In this document: positions 17,862-25,950 of the stretch, one piece after another
Position numbering within the stretch: position 1 is the stretch's first letter
Layout of the letters: each line of letters begins with the position of its first letter
Assembly: GCA_023954715.1 (NCBI GenBank)
Contig: JAGSHD010000001.1
Location: 172,468 to 236,467, forward strand
From: Candidatus Cloacimonadota bacterium
GTDB taxonomy: Bacteria; Muiribacteriota; UBA6191
Reading direction: 5' to 3'
Length of the DNA stretch: 64,000 nucleotides
Program-made: the position numbers and the translations under genes
Notes under the pieces: generated by a model
What the model saw: only the letters and a program-made list of their open reading frames with translations
The model's database searches: none
Told to the model about the DNA's origin: nothing

Positions 17862-18269
17862 CTAAATCGACAAACTCAAACTCTTTGTTTTAGAAACAGA
17901 ATCTAAGGAAGGAAGAAGTAAATCAGGGTATCTACTATCGGACTCTAAATAAGAGATTTCTTTTATTTTATTATAGTCTGGATTTTCTGGTTTCAGCTCT
18001 AAATATAAAAAGTACTCTTCCATATTACCAAACTGATCCCAATTATAGTTGTATTTGTTTCTGCTTATGTAGTCACCCAATAAAATAGAAAAGGCTTTAT
18101 CCTTTGTGGATGAAGCCTTATATAAAATATGAGAGTAGTCTTCTATTCTTTTTACTTTTAAAAACTGTATGGATTGATATCCTAAAAAAAGTAAAATAAA
18201 GAGAGATACAAATAGAGTTTTTAAATGATTTGATGTAAAAGTGATTATTTTTTTACAAAATCGAATCAA
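17862..18269 (-). CDS. Small membrane-anchored hypothetical protein
   Basis: 135 aa with one N-terminal transmembrane segment (LKTLFVSLFILLFLGYQSIQFL) and a C-terminal soluble domain rich in Tyr, Asp and Ser (NKYNYNWDQFGNMEEYF), probably outside the membrane. The start is a TTG with a weak ribosome site. It begins 29 nt after the queF stop on the same strand and may be cotranscribed. No family recognised. Confidence 0.5.
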   Translation of the reverse strand: MIRFCKKIITFTSNHLKTLFVSLFILLFLGYQSIQFLKVKRIEDYSHILYKASSTKDKAFSILLGDYISRNKYNYNWDQFGNMEEYFLYLELKPENPDYNKIKEISYLESDSRYPDLLLPSLDSVSKTKSLSLSI

Positions 18270-18297
18270 ACAATCACCGAATCACTTACTAAATAAT

Positions 18298-18654
18298 TTA
18301 CTTTTTACCGTGAGTAGCAACAACAGTTGTAGTCAATCCTCCACGGACTAAGAACTTTGCTTTTACTTCTAAATATCTTGGTTGAATTTTGTCAACGATA
18401 TGATCACAAATTTCATTTGTTACTGCCTCATGAAAAACACCACGATCTCTAAAGCTCCAAAAGTACATTTTTAGACTTTTTAGCTCTACGCAAAGTTTAT
18501 CAGGGATATACGAAATAGAAATTTCTGCGAAATCCGGTTGAGAAGTTAAAGGACAAAGACAAGTAAACTCAGGAGTATCTATGATGATTTCATAGTTTCT
18601 TTCTGGGTTTGGATTTTCAAAGGTATCGATATAATTTTGTGGTAATGTACTCAT
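18298..18654 (-). CDS. queF: NADPH-dependent 7-cyano-7-deazaguanine (preQ0) reductase
   Basis: 118 aa, the short unimodular (YkvM-type) QueF. It reduces the nitrile of preQ0 to the amine preQ1 in queuosine tRNA modification. The catalytic Cys-containing block EFTCLCPLTSQPDFA matches the family's F-T-x-(V/L)-C-P-x-(T)-x-Q-P-D-F-A; the second Cys (in CP) forms the thioimide. The NADPH/substrate motif appears as ELKSLKMYFWSFRD (family ExKSLKLY...SFR), and VFHEA with its Glu-His is present. No other queuosine gene is in the window. No preQ1 riboswitch was convincingly seen upstream. Confidence 0.95.
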   Translation of the reverse strand: MSTLPQNYIDTFENPNPERNYEIIIDTPEFTCLCPLTSQPDFAEISISYIPDKLCVELKSLKMYFWSFRDRGVFHEAVTNEICDHIVDKIQPRYLEVKAKFLVRGGLTTTVVATHGKK

Positions 18655-18772
18655 AATACTTGGTACTTTATCAAAGATTCACAAATAATCAAGAAAAACT
18701 TTATATCTTTGATCTTAAATCTCTAGGCTGTAACAGCCACTAGCACCAAAATCGTATGTCTATAAATTGAAA

Positions 18773-18801
18773 AGGACAAATTAGTAGACTTTAGGTATAA
18801 T
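18773..18801 (+). promoter_or_regulatory. Probable sigma-70 promoter of the cyclase operon
   Basis: Perfect -10 TATAAT at 18796-18801, with AGGACA (four of six to TTGACA) at 18773-18778 and 17-bp spacing. It lies about 115 bp upstream of the first gene of the operon, leaving a long leader. A small hairpin (GGCTG-TAA-CAGCC, 18726-18738) lies further upstream. Confidence 0.5.
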
Positions 18802-18919
18802 GATATTTATCTTGTCGGCGGTAGTTTAAAACCACTTTTTTGATGAAAAGATTTTAATTTTACTGGCCCAAAGCAAAAGTAACAGAAAATTATTTATAAA
18901 AATTGTCTAGGATTTTAAT

Positions 18920-19237
18920 ATGGAAATGATGATTAAAAAAGTCGTCACAAAAAAAGGTAATAAAGATAACTTTGTTAATAGTATCATAAAACTAAATGAC
19001 ACCATGAGAGTAGCCAATGGTTTCATTTCAGCAATACTATTAGACTCTAAAACCCATGAAGACTCTGTCTATTTATTTTCTATGTGGATGGATACGGACT
19101 CACTCAATGCATTTGACAAACTATTTACAAAAAATAAAGCCATCTATAAATGTTATATAGAGTCGATCACATCAGAGCCTTTAGATGTTATTCTTTCTAT
19201 AACAACAGAAGGGGATTTTAAACCGGTAGTCAATTGA
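18920..19237 (+). CDS. Antibiotic-biosynthesis-monooxygenase-like (ABM fold) protein
   Basis: 105 aa. The pattern of an N-terminal strand, helix, then GFISAILLDSKTHEDSVYLF and SMWMDTDSLNAFDKLF matches the ABM dimeric ferredoxin-like fold, where a 'G(F/C)...L...S.......F......W.S..A...H' pattern is usual. There is no His in the expected place, so catalysis is uncertain; many such proteins are haem-degrading, quinol-oxidising or purely sensory. Its TGA overlaps the TTG of cyclase subunit A1 (TTGA), so it is translationally coupled to the receptor-cyclase operon and may be a soluble partner. Confidence 0.6.
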   Translation: MEMMIKKVVTKKGNKDNFVNSIIKLNDTMRVANGFISAILLDSKTHEDSVYLFSMWMDTDSLNAFDKLFTKNKAIYKCYIESITSEPLDVILSITTEGDFKPVVN

Positions 19238-21921
19238 AGTTTTTTTTAGTTTTTATATTCATTATACAAGCCCCACTTTGCGCAAATACTCTGTTTAAAG
19301 TACATAGTAATAATGTTTCTTTACATGATGCTAAGCTACTTCAATATAAAGACTTAAATGACCCCAACGTTTTTGAAAAAACCTCTGTCCCCTTAGATCA
19401 ACTCTTTCCAAATAAAAATATACAGCTAATCAACGGAAAGTTTGCTGTACCTGTCTCAGACTTTAAAAACCTTTTAGGACTATCGGTATTAAAAGAGTTT
19501 TGCTCTGGTATCTGCTCATTTCAATTTGAACTTTTTATAAAAGATACTAGCGCCATAAAAGATATTGTATTTTTATACTCATCAACAAAAGTAGAAGAAC
19601 GCGACACAGCATATTTTTTAAGTTTAGAAAAAGCAAAACGTAACTCTTGGACAAACTTAAACTTATGGGTCCCTGATTACTCTCCCTTAAATGGAAAAGG
19701 CTTAGATTTACAGTTTTCAAACCCTACAAGGTTTAAGGAAGTTGATTTATCATCAGCCCTCTCTCATAACTCACGAAATGCATTTATTGGAATCCCTGAT
19801 TTAAGCAGTCAAAATGATATTTATGTACATTCTATTTCCATTAAAAAGTCTAATCTAACTGATAATATAGAGCAAGAACAAGATACCATTCAAAAAGCTT
19901 TTTTATTATTTCCATCTCATTTTGAAAAGACTACTTCCATGAGAGTTTTAGGGATTACTTTTTTGTTTTTTGTTATCTTTTTTTCTATACGAGTTCGTAA
20001 AAAAATTGGTTTAAAAATATTACTTGGTTTTTTTATTCCCATGGCTTTTGCAATTGCATTTTTGAGTGTACAAGGCTTGAATGACTTTTTATATTCTATC
20101 GAAACTTCTCAACTATACAAAATACAAAAAAAGATGCAAAAAGAAGTGCTTCAGGTAAATAGTCTTGGTGAAAAAATTGAAAATGGATTCATGAAAATTA
20201 TCGAAAAATCTGTGATTCCTGAGATTAAAGTCAAACTAAAAAAACTTAGACAAAACAAGATAGACCTAAGCACTAACCATTATGCAGACTACCGATCAGA
20301 AAGATATCTGTTTAACACATCTCACCCCAATGTGGTATTTCAAGGAGATACGACTCCATATCCGTTAGAAAGTACTTTAGATTTACAATTGCAGAGTATC
20401 TGCGAGCCTTATGATTTAAATATCATGTTAGCCAATAGCTCCACGATCTATCACTCCGATGACTATTACACGACAAAATCTATTCGATATATCTCATCTG
20501 TCTTTCAAAAATACATACAAAATGAAGTGAATGGACTTTCTGCCAATAGTAAAAGCAGTAGGGACTCCATCAAAATGCTAAAAGATCTAATGTCCAAAGG
20601 ATTTGATGACACAAAAATACTTGATCGATTTATGAACAACCCCTCTCAATTATTTCATTTAAAAGTCAGAAGTATGGCATCGAATAAATCTGTTTCAAAG
20701 ACATTTTGGAGTTATTTAGTAGAAGAGCATAATGACAAGCAAATCGCTTGGTTTATTTTTGGTGGAGTTGGGCGAACTACCCTTGTTAATAGTTTGAAAA
20801 GCTATCTAAATGAACTTTTCAACTCTCCACAGCACTACTCTGATGACTATTTATTTTTTGGAGACAATTTATTAGGTACTTTCACCTCAGAAAAACGAGT
20901 AAATAGCACTATGCTAGAGATAGCCTCTTTAGCTAAGAAAAACCTTACTTTATCTTTTTTACCAAAACTAGATCATGAAAAACTATATTTTTACTCTTAC
21001 CACATTTATGAGCCATCTCCGGGTTACTCTTTTGTACTTAAAAAATCTGGTGAAGACTACCTTAAGTCTATTCAACAACAAAAAAACAGGATCTATTACA
21101 GTATTTACTTTTTGTTTGCAGTCATCTATCTAGCCGCTTACATATTGTCTCGTATCGTTACAAACCCATTACATAAACTAACCCAAGGTATGATCAAAAT
21201 CAAAGAAGGAGATATTCAAAACGATCTCATCAGTCGAGGTAAAGACCAATTTAGTGATGTAACTCATCATCTTAATTTAGTTCTTTCTTCCTTAAGAGAA
21301 AAAGAGCACTTATCAAAATTTCTGTCTAATATGGTTTTAAACTCTTTGGACTCAAAAGAGCTAGCATCTACTAGACAGGATCAATATATCATGTTTTGCG
21401 GAATTCAAAATCTCAAGTCGCTAGAAGAAATCATAGGCTTAGAGAAAGTCGTTGATATCATTGATCAGTTTTTACAAAAAGTACAAAGCTCTATAGTCAG
21501 CCACAACGGACGTATCGATAAGTTTACAGGTAAATCCTCTCTTAGTGTATTTGATGCCAACTTGAGTACAGAGAGAATGATTCATTTATTGCTAGAATTA
21601 AGACAAAAGCTATCTGAGTTTAATATATCGAATCCATCTCAAATCCAGATAAAATTTGGAATCGGTATCGCAAAAGGCCCCGTTGTATTGGGTAATGTAG
21701 GCTCAAAACATCGAAAGGATTTTACAGCCATTGGGAGCACTGTCAATAAAGCTGCCCGATTAGAGGCTCTAGCTGCAAAAACCAGTGATTTAGTTAATAT
21801 CTACTTTGATCAACAATGCTTAGACTCCTTTAGTAATACGGATAAAATCAACTACCAAAAGTGTGACTCTGTTCAACTCAAAGGCTATCAAAAGGAGCAA
21901 TCAGTATATGAGTTACTATAA
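19234..21921 (+). CDS. Membrane receptor with C2-like degenerate class III cyclase domain (A1)
   Basis: 895 aa. Signal peptide (about 1-18), periplasmic domain to ~235, two membrane helices (~238-254 and ~264-282), a second long extracytoplasmic domain, a third helix (~628-646), HAMP-like linker, and a C-terminal class III cyclase domain. Both metal-binding aspartates are gone: the FSDI site reads FCGI (Gly723) and the GD site reads GK (Lys767). The other catalytic elements are kept: purine-specifying Lys763 (IDKF), Thr831 in KDFTAIG, Asn838 and transition-state Arg842 in VNKAARLE. Alone it should not bind the metals. It looks like the C2 half of a heterodimer whose C1 half is the overlapping B1 gene. 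The start is a TTG in a TTGA overlap. Confidence 0.9.
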   Translation: MKFFLVFIFIIQAPLCANTLFKVHSNNVSLHDAKLLQYKDLNDPNVFEKTSVPLDQLFPNKNIQLINGKFAVPVSDFKNLLGLSVLKEFCSGICSFQFELFIKDTSAIKDIVFLYSSTKVEERDTAYFLSLEKAKRNSWTNLNLWVPDYSPLNGKGLDLQFSNPTRFKEVDLSSALSHNSRNAFIGIPDLSSQNDIYVHSISIKKSNLTDNIEQEQDTIQKAFLLFPSHFEKTTSMRVLGITFLFFVIFFSIRVRKKIGLKILLGFFIPMAFAIAFLSVQGLNDFLYSIETSQLYKIQKKMQKEVLQVNSLGEKIENGFMKIIEKSVIPEIKVKLKKLRQNKIDLSTNHYADYRSERYLFNTSHPNVVFQGDTTPYPLESTLDLQLQSICEPYDLNIMLANSSTIYHSDDYYTTKSIRYISSVFQKYIQNEVNGLSANSKSSRDSIKMLKDLMSKGFDDTKILDRFMNNPSQLFHLKVRSMASNKSVSKTFWSYLVEEHNDKQIAWFIFGGVGRTTLVNSLKSYLNELFNSPQHYSDDYLFFGDNLLGTFTSEKRVNSTMLEIASLAKKNLTLSFLPKLDHEKLYFYSYHIYEPSPGYSFVLKKSGEDYLKSIQQQKNRIYYSIYFLFAVIYLAAYILSRIVTNPLHKLTQGMIKIKEGDIQNDLISRGKDQFSDVTHHLNLVLSSLREKEHLSKFLSNMVLNSLDSKELASTRQDQYIMFCGIQNLKSLEEIIGLEKVVDIIDQFLQKVQSSIVSHNGRIDKFTGKSSLSVFDANLSTERMIHLLLELRQKLSEFNISNPSQIQIKFGIGIAKGPVVLGNVGSKHRKDFTAIGSTVNKAARLEALAAKTSDLVNIYFDQQCLDSFSNTDKINYQKCDSVQLKGYQKEQSVYELL

Positions 21922-24547
21922 GTTACAGAGTATCTTTTTTATGGTGATTTGTAGTATTTACATCCTAGTCACACAAGTATCTTATCAATTGGATAGTAGT
22001 TTAAATGTAGATAGAGAACGAAGCCATTTTCAAAATATATTAAGTGAAAAAAATCAACTGTTAACTGGTATCAAATCAAAAGACGAAGAGATTTTCTCGA
22101 ATTATCCAAAAAAGCTAAAGATCATTGAGATTACAAGTAGCCCATTTTTACAAAAATTATCAAAAATACTATCCAACAAAGGCTGGAAAAAGGCCCTCAG
22201 AAAAGAAAAAATTCCATTTGCACAGCAGTCTTGTTTAATCATCGGGAAAAATGGAAGTACAAAAGTTCAAATTGGCCATAAGATGGATGACATCTTTGAT
22301 AAGGGATGGGATAAGAGTATTTTTTTGGCTTTAAATAATCCAAAAACTATGTACTCTCGACTACAGGCTATCTATCGCTATCCTGTCACACCAGAAGAGT
22401 TTCAAAACTATTTTCAAAGCTTTCAGGTTTTATACCATAAAAATAATCAATTTGTTTTTCGTTATTATACCAAAGTTAAAAAGCTGGATGTGTTTTATTT
22501 AGTGCGTCTTAACATGGTTAATAAAAAAGAGCTTATCAACTCCACTTTAGACTTTTTTGAGTCTTCGTACCCCAATATAAAAAGTGGTCACAATGATACG
22601 ATTATTCTTGGTGAAAACTCTGAAGTATTAAATAGTACAAAGGACGGCCTATGGTACAAAGCAAATTATATTAGCTATTTTGATTATATCTCTAAGTTTG
22701 TATACTTTAATTGCTTTTTTGTTTTAATTCTAGCGATCCTATATGCCTTTGGAGGCTATCGGGTAATTGCAATACACTTTGAGTTTAAGTTTTTAATCAT
22801 TTATTTATTTTTTATCTATATGTTATCTCTAGTTTTCTTGCAGAGTTTTGAGTATTTAAAAAATAACAAACGAGATTTGTTAAAGCGAGAATACGAAAGT
22901 AAATGGTTAAGCCATATTAAACTCATTGAAGACCAATATTTTTCTTATCGAGAGGAGCTACGAGTTAAGATCTTGAAGGAGTTTGACACAGATACCATGT
23001 TTAAAGGAGATCTATGGAATGGTGATATTTATGGCATTTGGTCAACAAAAGGTAAGAGTATATTATCTCATCAAAATTTAGATAGTTTTAACTACTCTTG
23101 GTTAACTAGATACATGCCTTACCTAGCCGGAAAACAGCCAGAACTTCCTATACAAACAGATAAACTAGCAGATATTTCAAGTTACCTAGGAATACAAGAA
23201 GACCCTGAAAAAGCTATGTTTACAGATTTTTTTGTTGGTAACAATAAACGTAAAACTATCTTTGATGGAGGCAAAATATTTTCAACTCACTCTTTTCGTA
23301 TCTTTAAATCGATTCCTATTATGGGGCAGTCTATTGAAATACTCTTTGCCAAAAAAGGGGTAGGTGAAGACTATCAGTTAATGTTAACCAAGACTACAAT
23401 GGCAAGCTTACAATCACAGTTTTTTAAAAGTCATAAAATCGGTCCAGATTCGCCAAGTCTAATAATCAAGTCTCAAAGAAGTCGTGAAGACTTCTTCAAA
23501 CACTCCTATGATAAGCCTATTTCTGTGCAGGAGTTTGACTCCCTCTATACTCGATTTTTAAACCAAAAAGGCAGTATGATTGAGTTTCGTAAAAATGATC
23601 AAGATTATTTTGCTATGTTTTTAAAGTCCAATGTATTTAAATATTATGATCTTTTATTTCTTATTGAAAAAGATGTTCTATATGCAAGTTTAGATAAAAT
23701 GCAAACTGATCTTTATCGCTTTGTCTGGTTTTTTTATATCGCTGTGTTACTCATATCTTATTTACTAACAAAAGTTATTCTAAAACCTATACGCAAGCTA
23801 AAAAAAGGTCTTATAAAAGTAAAACATAATGACTTAGATGTTCAATTAGAAGTTAAAGGCCAAGATGAAAGCGCTCAAGTTATTACTCAATTTAATAGCA
23901 TGGTTTTAGAGCTACAAAGAAAAGAAAAAATGCTTCCTTTTATTTCAAGTGCTGTTTTTGAATTACTTCGAAGTGGATCCGGTAAAATTGATACCAAATA
24001 CTCTGGTAATGCAGTCGTTTTATTTTCTGATATTAAATCCTTCACTAAAATCTCTGAGACTAGGGATCCTCAAGAAGTAGTAGACATGCTCAACGACTAC
24101 TTTTCTATCTGGCAAGAAAAGATCGAGCGAAATGGCGGTATAGTTGATCGCTTTATCGGTGATGCAATTAGTGTCGTTTATTTTGAAAAATCCTCTCATA
24201 ACTTTATTCAACAAGCTATTCAAACCTCTGTTGAAGTAATGGAGGCTTTACAAAAGTTAAATAAAACAAGAAAAGAAAATGGCGAGTTTGTCATTGAAAA
24301 TGGAGTAGGCCTAGTATTTGGTGAGGTTTATTTTTCAATGGTTGGTGATGAAAACAAAATGGAGTTTTTGATTCAAGGAATCCCTGTAGCCCTATCTGAA
24401 TATTTAGAAGGGCAATCTCGATACAGCAACCATAGCCATATAATACTAGACCCTTATATTAAAAAAGCCGCGGAGTATCAATATGATTTTGCTGAATTTG
24501 AAGTAGAAGATAAAAGCCTTGGTAAGTTTTATGAGTTAGTACTATGA
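21908..24547 (+). CDS. Membrane receptor with C1-like class III cyclase domain (B1)
   Basis: 879 aa from the ATG at 21908, which overlaps the A1 stop by 14 nt (AAAGGAG 10 nt upstream). Topology is like A1: N-terminal helix, extracytoplasmic domain, paired helices (~270-310), second extracytoplasmic domain, last helix, HAMP-like region, cyclase domain. Here both metal aspartates are present: Asp708 in LFSDIKSFT and Asp752 in VDRFIGDAI. The purine Lys is Arg748, and the Asn/Arg pair is replaced by Ala828 and Tyr832 in the block MEFLIQGIPVALSEYLEG. It therefore complements A1 residue for residue. A homodimer would lack the Asn/Arg; an A1-B1 dimer would have one full active site. Confidence 0.9.
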   Translation: MSYYKLQSIFFMVICSIYILVTQVSYQLDSSLNVDRERSHFQNILSEKNQLLTGIKSKDEEIFSNYPKKLKIIEITSSPFLQKLSKILSNKGWKKALRKEKIPFAQQSCLIIGKNGSTKVQIGHKMDDIFDKGWDKSIFLALNNPKTMYSRLQAIYRYPVTPEEFQNYFQSFQVLYHKNNQFVFRYYTKVKKLDVFYLVRLNMVNKKELINSTLDFFESSYPNIKSGHNDTIILGENSEVLNSTKDGLWYKANYISYFDYISKFVYFNCFFVLILAILYAFGGYRVIAIHFEFKFLIIYLFFIYMLSLVFLQSFEYLKNNKRDLLKREYESKWLSHIKLIEDQYFSYREELRVKILKEFDTDTMFKGDLWNGDIYGIWSTKGKSILSHQNLDSFNYSWLTRYMPYLAGKQPELPIQTDKLADISSYLGIQEDPEKAMFTDFFVGNNKRKTIFDGGKIFSTHSFRIFKSIPIMGQSIEILFAKKGVGEDYQLMLTKTTMASLQSQFFKSHKIGPDSPSLIIKSQRSREDFFKHSYDKPISVQEFDSLYTRFLNQKGSMIEFRKNDQDYFAMFLKSNVFKYYDLLFLIEKDVLYASLDKMQTDLYRFVWFFYIAVLLISYLLTKVILKPIRKLKKGLIKVKHNDLDVQLEVKGQDESAQVITQFNSMVLELQRKEKMLPFISSAVFELLRSGSGKIDTKYSGNAVVLFSDIKSFTKISETRDPQEVVDMLNDYFSIWQEKIERNGGIVDRFIGDAISVVYFEKSSHNFIQQAIQTSVEVMEALQKLNKTRKENGEFVIENGVGLVFGEVYFSMVGDENKMEFLIQGIPVALSEYLEGQSRYSNHSHIILDPYIKKAAEYQYDFAEFEVEDKSLGKFYELVL

Positions 24548-25950
24548 AAAAACTGATACAAATCACACTGATAATAATTTTCGCCTATTTATGCATTTAT
24601 CCCCAATGGTTTATGACGAACTTACTCAACTTAGATAGTATTTCATCCACACCACTCCACAAAAAGTTTAATCCATCTACACAACAATATGCATTTTTAA
24701 TCGAGTCTAATAAGATACCTAAAGGCTTAACTGGTGTTAAAGCAAAAGATTGCAGTGTTTGCCATAAGGAGATATATGATGAATGGTCTCAAACAACCCA
24801 TGCTCACGCACTCTCTGATTTGCAATTTCAAGCTGAGATCTCAAAAAAGGACAACCCAAAATGGCTTTGTCTAAATTGTCATATTCCTCTTAAAAGTCAA
24901 CGAAAAAATATAACAGTCGCTCTAAAAAACAATGATATTTTAAAACCTATATCTAAGCCAAACCCTCATTTTGATAAAGCCCTTCAGCAAGAAGCTATAA
25001 CTTGTGCTGTATGCCACTTGGTAAAGGACAAAAACAATCAAGCCGCTATTTTAGGCCCAAAAGGAAGCAAGCTATCTCCGCATCCTGTAGTTAAAGATCA
25101 AAAACGTCTACAAAATGTATGTATTCGATGCCATCAACCCAGTGGTGATCAATTAACGCCTAATTTACTCTGTTGGTTTCATCCTTTAGATGAGCTTAAA
25201 TCGAATCAAAGTAAAGACTCCTGTGTAGATTGCCACATGCCAAAAAATTCCAAAAAGATATCAATTGCTTCTCTAAAGACTACATCATCGAGTGCCCATC
25301 ACTGGCTTGGTAGTGCCATTCCTAAAACCTACAAAGGATACGATACGATACTAAAAAGAGGGTTTACTCCATCGATCACTGCTAGCTCTAATATTACAAC
25401 AAATAAGATTACAGTTAATATCCAAAATAAGGATAGTGGTCATCATTTACCAAGCGGAGATCCTGAGCGCTACTTTGCTTTGATTCTTACTACACAAGAC
25501 AATAAAAATAAGACAAGCACACACGTTGCTCGAATCGGGCAAACTTGGCAATGGGATCCTGCAAAAAAAATCGGAGATAATCGTTTAAAGCCTCATGAAG
25601 CACGGGAGTTTGAACTACCACTTAAAGGTTCAATTATTTCATATTCATACGAAATCTGGAACACTCGACTCAATGGACAAAATGCAGGCTACATGACTCT
25701 TGCTAAAGGTCTTGATGAACAACTTGCAAGCAATATCAATCAGGATATAAAGCAACTTCATAAACTCTACCCTCTAGCTACACTCATGTATAAAGAGAAT
25801 TATACTAAAAATAATGGAGTTATAAAGCTTAATTCACAACAATTACTTGATTTATCCAAAGACCAAAAAAACATTGCATTTAGAGACCGGATATATGCCA
25901 ACCTAGAAAACTTTCCATCGATGCCAAGGGTAACGGCCAGTGATAAATAA
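24544..25950 (+). CDS. Pentaheme c-type cytochrome (cytochrome c554-like)
   Basis: 468 aa with an N-terminal signal or anchor (ITLIIIFAYLCIYPQWFM). Five CxxCH haem sites start at Cys70 (CSVCH), 109 (CLNCH), 154 (CAVCH), 193 (CIRCH) and 227 (CVDCH). The spacing and the opening pattern A-K-D-C-S-V-C-H-K-E-I-Y-D-E-W...THAHA are those of the cytochrome c554 / multihaem hydroxylamine-oxidoreductase-like superfamily. The C-terminal 200 residues (from about 260) lack haem sites and look like a beta-rich domain with NIQNKDSGHHLPSGDPERYF, a block often found after such haem domains. The ATG overlaps the B1 stop (ATGA), and its own end overlaps the A2 GTG by 11 nt, so it is an integral part of the cyclase operon. 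Confidence 0.88.
   Translation: MKKLIQITLIIIFAYLCIYPQWFMTNLLNLDSISSTPLHKKFNPSTQQYAFLIESNKIPKGLTGVKAKDCSVCHKEIYDEWSQTTHAHALSDLQFQAEISKKDNPKWLCLNCHIPLKSQRKNITVALKNNDILKPISKPNPHFDKALQQEAITCAVCHLVKDKNNQAAILGPKGSKLSPHPVVKDQKRLQNVCIRCHQPSGDQLTPNLLCWFHPLDELKSNQSKDSCVDCHMPKNSKKISIASLKTTSSSAHHWLGSAIPKTYKGYDTILKRGFTPSITASSNITTNKITVNIQNKDSGHHLPSGDPERYFALILTTQDNKNKTSTHVARIGQTWQWDPAKKIGDNRLKPHEAREFELPLKGSIISYSYEIWNTRLNGQNAGYMTLAKGLDEQLASNINQDIKQLHKLYPLATLMYKENYTKNNGVIKLNSQQLLDLSKDQKNIAFRDRIYANLENFPSMPRVTASDK

Noticed and set aside
18655..18780. preQ1 riboswitch upstream of queF
   Set aside because: The reverse complement shows a small GGCTG/CAGCC hairpin but no H-type pseudoknot core with the A-rich tail next to the ribosome site.
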